Of a stretch of 32,040 nucleotides of DNA, positions 10,967 through 20,120 are shown piece by piece; positions within the stretch are counted from its first letter, which is position 1, and each line of letters starts with the position of its first letter. The notes under the pieces are model-generated. The model was not told the DNA's origin, searched no databases, and saw only the letters and a program-made list of their open reading frames with translations. This stretch comes from Candolleomyces eurysporus (lineage: Eukaryota; Basidiomycota; Agaricomycetes; Agaricales; Psathyrellaceae): NCBI GenBank assembly GCA_027579435.1, contig JANBPK010000161.1, positions 1-32,040 of the forward strand. Reading direction: 5' to 3'. The position numbers were made by a program, and so were the translations under genes.

Positions 10967-11510
10967 ACTGCAGGCTGAACTATTCTAGTTGCAAGTGTGA
11001 CATTCGGCTAGCTCCGCGCAATCTTAGTCTCCCGGACAGAAAGTGAGCTCATGCTGTAATCCGTGCGACACTCGAAGAAGAAGCTCTTCTCCTTCCTCCA
11101 TCGGATCAACGCTCAAGATGAAGCTGGAAGGACTGCTATCTGGTTAGTATGCCAGCTATAGACACATATGGAGCCATTTCTCTGCTCACCCTTGTCAGAG
11201 AAGAGGCGATCAGGTAGGTATACAGAAACTCTTCGCCTGCTTCCAGAAACATATCTCAACAGTGTCTTATCGCCCCCTTGACTTTACGATACACCTCATC
11301 TCCCAATGACCTACTTATGGGGCCTTCTTTAGAAGTATTCCTGGATACGAATCTGGTTCCATCATGCCTGACACCTTGTTTGAATTCCCAGACTGTCACA
11401 GTGACAATGTCCCACAAAGAAGCACTACTTTACGCTCTCATGACCCTTCTTCAAGGCCCTTTCGAATAATCCTGATATGTCAAACTCGGCGCCTGACCCC
11501 GTAAAACTCG

Positions 11511-11518
11511 TATATAAA
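11511..11518 (+). promoter_or_regulatory. TATA box of P450-3
   Basis: TATATAAA, 69 bp before the ATG, preceded by the shared CTCGGCGCCTGA block. Confidence 0.75.
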
Positions 11519-11586
11519 GGCTTCTGTGAGTCGCAATTCGCTCTCTGTGTCTTCAATATCACCCCTCTCGCTGCTGGTGGTTCAAC

Positions 11587-13903
11587 ATGGCGACGATCGC
11601 TGATCTACTGGGTATTGTTATTGTTGTGTACGTTTTGCACCAATGTTTTATGTTTTATAGGATTCGGTCCAAGGTGAGCTTCTTCATACATTGATAACAC
11701 TGTCAATGCATAGATGCTTGGTGTCTCATCAGCGTCTTGCAAGTCATCACCGCATTGCATCATGAAATTAATGCCCGTTGATCCACCTATACTTAGATTC
11801 GCAACATTCCGACAATAGGATCAGATAGCTTTTTGGGAGCGACTCTGGATTCTTTGAAGTTCATTTTTCATGGTCACAAGTGGGTAAAGGAGGGGTATAT
11901 CAAGGTACGTTGGTCGCTACTACGTACTTTACTACACTCCTGGCCATCTCATCGGGCCCTGTGTAGTACCGTGGCACGGCGTTCAAGGTTCCAACTATCA
12001 CCACTTCGACCGGATGGCTTATTGTCATTAGCGGAGAGCAGTTGATTGAGGAGCTGCGAAAAGCTCCTTCGGAGGTCTTCTCTTTCAACCTAGTCATAGT
12101 TGACGTACGTCCTCTCCTCACTTCCTTTCTTATCTCGGGCTTTCAAGCTAAACGTGGTGCCGACCTCCGTGTGTGTGCCTTTAGCGACTGCAAACTGAAA
12201 TAGTGTTTGGTAAACATGCGCATGCTAACGAATTCCAACTCGGAGTCGTCAGAAGCTCCTTGACAAGGGCTTTCCCGTCTCGGTTTGCGGAGATTAGGGA
12301 CGAGATTGTGGAATCGTGTAATCAGTACTTGCCTAATGGAAACGGTCAGTCCCAACTCTACCGGATTACCAGCATTCGGTCGGTTGACCTATTGAGCTAC
12401 ATTCCTCTTGTAGATTGGCAAGCTTTGCAGCTGCAAGCGAATCTGATCCATATCGTTTGTCGAACGACCAATCGACTCTTCGTTGGCCTTCCTCTCTGTA
12501 GGTTTGATCACTCCTTTGCTACCTTCTCGCGAACGTATTTGGTCTGAAAGCTGACCGATGTCTCTCTCAGGCAGAGACCCTGAATATCGCAAAATTCAGG
12601 AAGATTGGACTATCCATGTCATGATTGCCGCACAGCTCACTCTTATGTTCCCAAAACCTTTGAAACCGTACGCTTTTTGTGCTTGTCTATACTTATCCCG
12701 TCCCGGTCCCTGATATTAAGACACATAGTATTGCTGCTCTGTTCCTGAACAAGGTCGAATCAATGACAAAGAAAGTGGAGAAGTTCTTGGGTCCGATTAT
12801 AACCGACAGGATTGAGAAAGATGCAAAGTATGGTCCAAACTGGGAAGGCAGACCGGTGAGTATATCGATCCCTGTTGAAGTGTCGAATCATGGGCTGAAT
12901 CTGTGGTACAGAGCGATTTGATTTCCTGGCTAATTGACTTTGCTCCTCCTGAGCACAAGAACGTCGAGGACATCACCGTCCGGGTCATGTTTATCAACTT
13001 TGCCGCCATTCACACTACGACCTTGGTATGTCTTTGGTTTTATTCCATCACCCTCGCCCGATACCATGCCGGCAGATTCGTGACTTGCGTGTTGATAGTT
13101 CTGCATTTATAGATCTTAACCAACACTCTATTCGACATCGCTGCGCGAACTGAATACATCGAGCCTCTGAGAATGGAGATGGAGGAAGTCATTGGTAATT
13201 ATGGATGGACCAAGGAGGCCATGGGCCGGATGTGGAAGCTCGACAGTTTCATGAAGGAGTCGGGTAGGTTGTCTGGTGTGAGCAATGGTAAGTCTTCTTC
13301 TCCTTTGCAATCGCTGGATCTAAATGGAACTCTTGATGGAATCAGTCGCCGTCGAAAGGAAAGCCCTGAAGGATTTCACCTTCTCGAGTGGGCTGACCAT
13401 TCCGGCTGGGTATACGATCGCGGCTGCGAGTGCTGGAGTTCACTCAGACCCAGTATGTCACCTCGAAACTCTTGATAATATATATATTGACGTCATCTTG
13501 CCAATTGGGAAGGCGATTTACGAGGACCCTCTCTCCTTCAATGGGTTCAGATTCTCTGAGATGCGACAGAACGGCACGAATGAATATGATCCTCTGCGCC
13601 ATCAAATGGTGTCTTTGGACTCTACCTACCTTATATTTGGTAACGGACGTCATGCATGGTGCGTTCTTGAACATATTCTAGATTCGGTAGCGAAGCTCAC
13701 TATCAAACCATTAAATTCTTTCTAGCCCTGGGCGGTTCTTCGCGGTGAACGAGATCAAGGCGATGACAGCTCACATCCTTTTGAATTACGATATCAAGCT
13801 TCCGGGAGATGCAAGGGAGGTTCCGCCTGGAAGGTGGTTTGCCGGTAACAGGATTCCCGATCCTAAGGCAGAGATGATATTCAGGAAGCGGAAGGTGGAT
13901 TGA
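11587..13903 (+). CDS. Cytochrome P450 monooxygenase, paralogue 3
   Basis: Twelve exons: 11587-11673, 11797-11904, 11967-12104, 12185-12344, 12414-12497, 12571-12667, 12729-12855, 12912-13025, 13113-13287, 13346-13452, 13513-13658 and 13726-13903. The protein is 506 aa, the same length as paralogues 1 and 2, although the third coding block is divided by an extra 80-bp intron (12105-12184). It has the N-terminal anchor (ADLLGIVIVVYVLHQ), AAIHTTT in the I-helix, ESGR as ExxR (354-357), and FGNGRHACPG with Cys448; Asn replaces the His at 443 found in the other copies. The donor after exon 4 is GTCAGT instead of GTGAGT. It pairs with P450-4 by intron content, by upstream sequence and by shared changes such as NEFQLGVV and the C-terminal AGNRIPDPKAE. 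Confidence 0.93.
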
Positions 13904-14281
13904 TCAAGCCGATGGGGTCGTTGCCGTTTGGTCTGATCACACCAACTCGTAGCTTTTCTTTTTGTTTTTTCTTACTAGCACTTTCACAAGTATGAGTGTT
14001 GTATGTGCACGATATCCTCTTGCTTTTTTCTGCGAGCTTGAAGCTGGAGACGGCGATCGGCCGCTTGTAAGGAGGAGATCAGGCTCGAGCTGAGCGGTGC
14101 GGCAAGTACGACTACGACCTGTGTGAAGTCGCCGATGCTTCGCACGGCAAGTGCCGAGGCATTTTTGACTGGAACCAGCGGAAAACAGCGGCCGGAGTGA
14201 TGGCTGCACATGCCGGAAGCACCGTCTTGGCACTCATCGACCCCCTAAGTACCCGAGTCAACCGAGTCAAAAATGCCTCGG
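13904..14281. other. P450-3 downstream flank and junction to GH79 relic
   Basis: 13904-14112 matches the flank after P450-4 (19742-19938) up to the shared word GTGCGGCAAGTA. Then follows a stretch found only here that ends in the inverted-repeat element at 14154-14281, directly abutting GH79-derived sequence. Confidence 0.65.
14154..14281. mobile_element. 128-bp element with perfect 17-bp terminal inverted repeats (MITE-like)
   Basis: CCGAGGCATTTTTGACT at 14154-14170 is exactly the reverse complement of 14265-14281. The inside has no reading frame of note. The outer edge of the right repeat is within a base or two of where GH79 homology begins. I see no convincing target-site duplication, so a non-autonomous DNA transposon is likely but a plain hairpin is possible. 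Confidence 0.55.
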
Positions 14282-15328
14282 AACTATGCGATGCAGATGG
14301 CCCACTCCAGCTTCTCTGGCGCTCTCTTCCATGTCGGTGGTCAAAATGTGTTTTGCAATGTAAGTTTTGGCTGCTAATCCGCTCAGTTCATTTACTAAAC
14401 GTGCTTTATAGGCTTTCACCCGTACGTGTTTGATCAGATCTGCTGTAGAACGCAGATAGTGACCTTGGTTAAACTAGCTCCGCCAACGAACCAATCTACC
14501 TTACGCGAGTGAACATTGGCCCCATCTACTACGCTTCTCTTATTATGGCCGAAGCATTGGGACCATCTAACAACGCTCAGGTTCTTGACCTTTAATTGAA
14601 GCCAATGGCGGCAGCCCTAATACCCCAGCCTATGCGATTTATGAAAACGAGAATCCGGTTCGGGTACTTCTGTTCAACTATATCTCGGACTCATCTGGAG
14701 CAAATGACCTCACGGTGGGTATTTCCATTGGAGGAGGCCAGACGGGTCAGCAAAATGGGACGCCGGGTCAGGTTAGAGTGAAGTACGTTATTCATACTCT
14801 CTTGCAGTTGGCTTCGTCCGTCTCTCAAAAGGGTAACTTTACCTGGGTGGCTCAGGTAAGTCGACCGATCAGCCTCCTTTAGCTTCTGAATGTTGACTCC
14901 AGGTACTCGAGACGTTCGGAGCCAACTTCGAGTCCGATGGCCGCCTCCGGGGACAAGAGAACATAGAGATTGTATCTTGCGACCAAAGCAACAACGTGTG
15001 CAATATCCGAGTCCCTGCACCGGGAGTGGCACTTGTCTTCCTCACTGGCGATGCACTATCTGAAGTCGAAAGAGGGGCAACGACTACTTTCCCTTAAACG
15101 GTGATGGCCAAAACCGTAAACACTGCGACCATCGACCCATCGGTATCAGCGACGTCGAATGGACGCAGGGCGATGAACGTCGATGAAGCCCACTTGGGAA
15201 GTACGAGTAAGGGGAGTGTAAGTGGGACGAATGAGGTTGGGGTCACGTTTAAGAATGTTTTTGTGGCGAGTATGACGCTCGCTGCTGTGGTTATGGCGGT
15301 AAATTTGAAGTTGACGAACCATTTGTGA
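14282..15328 (+). pseudogene. Truncated GH79 glycosidase relic (3' half)
   Basis: Matches the full GH79 gene from about 21535 to its stop at 22619, introns included. It starts after the catalytic nucleophile region, at sequence for YAMQMAHSSFSGALFHVGGQNVF, so both catalytic Glu residues are missing. It is further broken: TGA replaces a Trp codon in the REW motif near 14510, a 5-bp insertion brings a TAA near 14594, and TTTCCCTTAAAC gives another stop near 15094. There is no promoter or start. The C-terminal block ending in the hydrophobic tail is still recognisable (STSKGSVSGTNEVGVTF). It is a copied segment and cannot make an enzyme. Confidence 0.9.
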
Positions 15329-15623
15329 CACCCTTAATGACTTTCCCTTACTTATATTGACTCGGTTGGACTCGAACGTCTGGCACGATATTTTGACAAT
15401 CTGAGATTGATTATTTTCTCTCTATGACACATTATTCCCTTCCATTGCCTCTCCTTTCTCAGTTTCTGTTCAGTGGTTGGTCGGAGACTCGGCGCTAACT
15501 AATTGACGCTCGGCATGCCAATGGTGCTGGGCCATGCCGATTATGTACCTGGCTCACGTGGATGTGGGTTGCTAAATGGAGCCCGAGCCTCGACATCGAC
15601 GCCCTTCACCACCGTCCACCACG

Positions 15624-15840
15624 ATGTCCAAGTTACAGCGAGATGTAGCAGCTTTCAATTCCGTTATGAAGTGGCACTTGCAACCGAAACCGGCGGTTCT
15701 TAGTAGCAGCATCGCCTTCAGCGGCTTTGGCGAGCACATCGGCTGCTGCTGGGGAAGTTGGTGGCGATTCGTCTTCGAAGAAGAAGAGGCTAAAGTCGAG
15801 TACAAATTAATTTTTTTTTTGGNTTTGCTGGACCTTTAAT
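15624..15840 (+). pseudogene. Truncated TFIIE-beta relic (5' end)
   Basis: Matches the first exon and start of intron 1 of the TFIIE-beta gene at 22966. It opens MSKLQRDVAAFNSVMK, lacks an in-frame 18-bp segment (the RQDFTS region), then shifts frame in GTTCTTAGTAGC. The match stops at CTGGACCTTTAAT (15828-15840; source at about 23186-23198). The preceding 295 bp also match the GH79-TFIIE intergenic region, so this and the GH79 relic are one copied block. N at 15823. Confidence 0.88.
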
Positions 15841-16275
15841 TGTTGCGGCTGCCAGCCCAGGTGGCCATCCTTCTCAATAAGGATATTGACATATCTGGTC
15901 AACGTAAAAGACGGTTTATGAAGATCCCAATTCTTTTAATGGATTCCGATTCTCTGACATGCGACAGAATGGCACGAACAAATACAATCCTCTGTGCCAT
16001 CAAATGGTGTCTTTGGACTCTACCGACCTACTCTTCGGTCATGGACGTCACGCTTGGTACGTCTTTGCAACAGCTTTGACCCCATAAAAACCTTCCAGCC
16101 CTGGGAGGTTCTTTGCGGTGAATGAGGTCAAGGCGATGATGGCTAACATCCCTGAACTACGATATCAAGCTCCCAGGAGACTCAAAGGAGATTCCACCTG
16201 GAAAGTATTTTGCCGGTGCCAAGGTTTCCTTCCCCTAGCGCAGAGATGGTGTTCAGGGAGCGAAAGGTGGATTGA
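15841..16275 (+). pseudogene. Truncated P450 relic (last exons)
   Basis: Begins inside P450 exon 9 (GTTGCGGCTGCCAGC), has a small deletion across the end of that exon and the start of the intron, then the rest of intron 9, exon 10 (15911-16056, still a full 146 bp with FGHGRHA), a shortened intron, and exon 11 remains (16099-16275). A 2-bp loss near 16150 shifts the frame. Some otherwise fixed residues have changed: DMRQNG for EMRQNG and CHQ for RHQ. Intron and flank sequence are closest to P450-1 and -2. Confidence 0.9.
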
Positions 16276-16473
16276 GATCGAGCCAAGCGGTCGTCGCTAC
16301 CGGTTGCTTTGGTTGGATTGGCTCGTAGCNTTTTTTTTTCTCAACTTGCTTCGCTGGTATTCTCACTGGCGATTATGAACGTGGTATAAATGTAATACCC
16401 TGATATTTTTGCTGCGAGCTTGAAGCTGAAGATAACTGAAGACCGCAATTGACTGCTTCAAGGAGTGTCAGGT

Positions 16474-16512
16474 GAGTCACCGAAGTTATAAGTGCCGACG
16501 GAGGTCGTGAAA
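16474..16512 (+). pseudogene. Second relic of PPR gene 3' end
   Basis: GAGTCACCGAAGTT..GTGCCGACGGAGGTCGTGAAA matches the relic at 10813 and the PPR end at about 4419. It shares with the first relic the same join to P450 flank (GGAGTGTCAGG/TGAGTC), so both descend from one rearrangement. Confidence 0.75.
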
Positions 16513-17365
16513 CGCCTCGTTTATGACATGCTTTGTCAATGGTCGGTCTCTATGTATCCGCCAACTCGAAGGAAGCATTGTGGCAGGCTGCTATTGTTGA
16601 CTTGGTATATGAGAAATCTAAATACTTGGATTGGCCCGATGAGCGAAGTCTTTTCTCGACTTTTGAGTTCGATAGGATGGGGGTCTTTATCATCGCGTTT
16701 GGTTTCAGGTCCTCCAGATAGTATTACTAGGGCTCGTTCTGCGAGTATCTTACAGTTCACCCCATATAGTCGGGACTAGTGCCGCACCGGCGCCGCCACG
16801 ATTCCATGTTACATCTATGGTATGTTCATATCTGATGCCTATCTCATCCTACTTAGTTGCCGGCTATATTATTCTAGTTGCAAGCGTGACATTTGAATTG
16901 GGCTAGGTCCGCGTAAACTCAATCTCCCGGACAAAAAGTGAGCGCATGTTGTATTCCGCACGACACTCGAAGAAGAAGTTCTTTTTCTTCCTCAGGTCAA
17001 ATTCACAATGAAGCTGGCGGGACTGCTATCTAGTCGGTATGCCAGCTATAACACATATGGAGCCATTTCTCTGCTCACCATTGTCAGAGAAGAGGCAATT
17101 AGGTAGGTATACAGAAAACTCGACCCTTGCTTCTAGCAACGTATCTCATCAGTGTCTTATTACCCCCTTGAGATTACGATACACCTCATCTCCTAATGGG
17201 ATACTTCTTGGGCCTTCTTTCCTTGAGATCTTGTATGATATCCCAAACTGTCAAGTGACAGCGTCCCACNAAAAAAGCACCACTTAACGCTCTCATGACC
17301 CTTCTTCGAGGCCTTTTTGAATAATCCTGATATGTCACCTTTGGCGCCTGAGCCCGCAAAAGTCG

Positions 17366-17373
17366 TATATAAA
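17366..17373 (+). promoter_or_regulatory. TATA box of P450-4
   Basis: TATATAAA, 71 bp before the ATG, within the shared GTCGTATATAAAGACTTCT context. Confidence 0.75.
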
Positions 17374-17443
17374 GACTTCTGGGCTGCAATTCATTCACTG
17401 TGTCTCCGAAATCCATCACTCCTCTCGCTACTGGTGATTCGAC

Positions 17444-19741
17444 ATGGCGACGTTCGCTGAGCTACTGGGTACTGTTCTCATTGTGTATGTGTTGCATCAA
17501 TGGTTCATGTTTTATAGGACTCGGTCCAAGGTGAGCTTCTTCATCCATTGACAACACTACCACATATATGCTTGGTGTATCTTCAGCGTTTTGCAACTTA
17601 TCATCGCATCATGAAACTAACGCCCATTGATCCATCTATACTTAGATTCGCAACATTCCGACAATAGGATCAGATAGCTTCTTGGGAGCGACTCTGGATT
17701 CTTTGAGGTTTATTTTTCGTGGTCATAAATTGATTAAGGAGGGGTACTTCAAGGTACGTCAGTCGTTACTACTTTACTACACTCCTGACAATCTTACCGG
17801 GCTATGCAGTATCGTGGTGTGGCGTTCAAGGTCCCAACTATCACCACTTCGTCTGGATGGCTTATTGTCGTTAGCGGAGAGCAGTTGATTGAGGAGCTGC
17901 GTAAAGCCCCGTCGGAGGTCTTATGTTTCAACCTAGTCACAGTTGACGTACGTCTTCTTTTCGCCCTTTCTTCTTATCTCCAACCCTCGAGCCGGAGATG
18001 ATGCTGACCTCTGTGTGTACCTACAGCAACTCCAAACTGAAATAGTGTTTGGTAAACATGCGCATGCTAACGAATTTCAAATCGGAGTTGTCAGAAGCGC
18101 CCTGACGAGAGCTTTCCCGTCTCGGTTTGCGGAGCTCAGGGACGAGATTGTGCAGTCATGTAATCAATATTTGCCTAATGGAAGCGGTGAGTACCGTATC
18201 GCCGCATTCTATCGCTTGACCTATTGAGTTATATTCTTGTAGACTGGCAAGCCTTGCAGCTGAAAGCGAATCTCATCCATATCGTTTGTCGAACGAGCAA
18301 TCGACTCTTCGTTGGCCTTCCTCTCTGTTAGTTTGATCTCTCCTTCGCCACCCTCTCGCGAACGTATTCGACTTGGACGCTAACCGGTGTCTCTCTCTCA
18401 GGCAGAGAACCTGAATATCTCAAGATCCAGGAAGAATGGACTATCCATGTCATGGTTGCCGCACAACTCATTTATCTGTTCCCGAAACCTTTGAGACCGT
18501 ACGTTTTCTACACTTGTCTATGCTTACCTCGTCTCGCTCACCATTGACATTGAAATGTATAGTATTGCTGGATTGTTCCTGAACAAGGTCGAATCAATGA
18601 CCAAGAGGGTGGAGAAGTTCCTGGCTGCGACTATCATCGAGAGGATTGAGAAAGATGCGAAGTACGGTCCTAACTGGGAAGGCAGACCGGTCAGTATATC
18701 AATCCCTGTTGAAGCAACTACTGGGCTGAAACTGTGATGCAGAGCGATTTAATTTCTTGGCTAATTGACTCCGCTCCTCCTGAACACAAGAACGTCGAGG
18801 ACATCACCGTTCGGGTCATGTTGATCAACTTTGCTGCCATTCACACTACCACCTTGGTATGTCTTTCGTTTTACGCCCTCACCCCCCGTCCCATACCAGA
18901 CTGAGATTCGTGACTTGCATTTTGATAATTTTCCACTTTATCTATAGATCTTAACCAACACTCTATTCGAAATTGCTGCGCGAACTGAATACATCGAGCC
19001 CCTCAGAGTGGAGATGGAGGAAGTCATTGGTAATTATGGATGGACCAAGGAGGCCATGGGCCGGATGTGGAAGCTCGACAGTTTCATGAAGGAGTCGACT
19101 AGGCTGGCTGGTGTGAGCAATAGTAAGTCTTCTTCTCCTTTGCAACCGCTGCATCTGAGTTGAACTCTTGATTTAATCAGTCGCTGTCGGAAGGAAAGCC
19201 CGGAAAGATTTCACCTTCTCAAATGGGTTGACCATCCCAGCGGGGTATACGGTTGCGGCTGCTAGCTCCGGAGTCCATTCAGACCCGGTACGTCATCTCC
19301 AAACTCTTCTTGCAAATAGATATATTGACGCCATCTCTCTAACCGGGAAGGCGATTTATGAGGACCCTGAATCTTTCAATGGGTTCAGATTCTTTGAGAT
19401 GCGACGGAATGGCACGAATGAATATGATCCTCTGCGCCATCAGATGGTGTCTTTGGACTTTACCTACCTTGTATTTGGTCACGGACGTCATGCATGGTGC
19501 GTCTTGCAACGTTTTCGAATTTCGGTAGCGAAGCTGACTGTCTAACCATCAAATTCTCCCTAGCCCCGGGCGGTTCTTGGCAGTGAACGAGATCAAGGCG
19601 ATGACGGCTCACATCCTTCTGAACTACGATATCAAGCTTCCAGGGGATGCAAAGGAGGTTCCGCCTGGAAGGTGGTTTGCCGGTAACAGGATTCCTGATC
19701 CTAAGGCAGAGGTGCTGTTCAGGAAGCGGAAGGTGGATTGA
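17444..19741 (+). CDS. Cytochrome P450 monooxygenase, paralogue 4
   Basis: Twelve exons: 17444-17530, 17646-17753, 17810-17947, 18027-18186, 18243-18326, 18402-18498, 18563-18689, 18743-18856, 18948-19122, 19181-19287, 19351-19496 and 19564-19741. The product is 506 aa and intact. It has the N-terminal anchor (AELLGTVLIVYVLHQ), AAIHTTT in the I-helix, ESTR as ExxR (354-357), FNGFRF, and FGHGRHACPG with Cys448 divided by the last intron. It shares with P450-3 the extra intron in the third coding block (17948-18026). Two donors are unusual: GTTAGT after exon 5 and GTCAGT after exon 7. Phe is replaced by Leu in GRFLAVNE after the haem Cys. It lies directly upstream of the intact GH79 gene, which probably preserves the original gene order. 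Confidence 0.93.
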
Positions 19742-20120
19742 TCAAGCCGATGGGGTCGTTACAGTTTGCTTTGATCACACCGACTTGTAGCTTTTCTTTT
19801 TAATTTGTCTTACTAGTGCTTTCACTTATAGCTAAAAGCATTGCATGTGTATGAAAGCCTCTTAATTTTTCTCTGAGAGCTTGAAGCTGAAGAGGGCGAT
19901 CGACTGCTTGTAATGAGTGGATCAGGCTGAGGGTGCGGCAAGTATGTAATACACTGCACTCTTCGCGTGATAAATTCGACCTTCTCGCGGGGCTAGCAGC
20001 TTCTATTCTCCCTCTCCTTCCTTCCCTCTATCCCTTCATTCCTCGACAATCCCTGACTGGACACCATCGCCAACTCCTCCCTCTTGTCGCGCTACCGGCG
20101 GAGGCAATTCCAAAAGCATC
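19742..20120. other. P450-4 downstream flank and GH79 promoter region
   Basis: 19742-19938 matches the flank after P450-3. 19939-20120 is specific to this site and should hold the GH79 promoter. It is CT-rich (CCCTCTCCTTCCTTCCC near 20010); no clear TATA box is seen. Confidence 0.5.

Larger units (their letters stand above)
10653..11586. other. P450-2 downstream flank, PPR tail relic, P450-3 upstream region
   Basis: 10653-10810 is P450-2 3' flank, also found after the P450 relic at 16276. 10813-10966 copies the end of the PPR gene and its 3'UTR. From about 10967 to 11586 is the upstream region shared with P450-4. No independent gene is seen. Confidence 0.65.
16276..17443. other. Relic P450 flank, PPR tail relic, unassigned 280 bp, P450-4 upstream region
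   Basis: 16276-16473 matches the flank after P450-2. 16474-16512 is a PPR tail relic. 16513-16790 has no counterpart elsewhere in the window and no recognised domain. From about 16791 the PPR 3'UTR word and the P450 upstream block resume, closest to those of P450-3. N at 16330 and 17270, both beside homopolymers. Confidence 0.6.
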
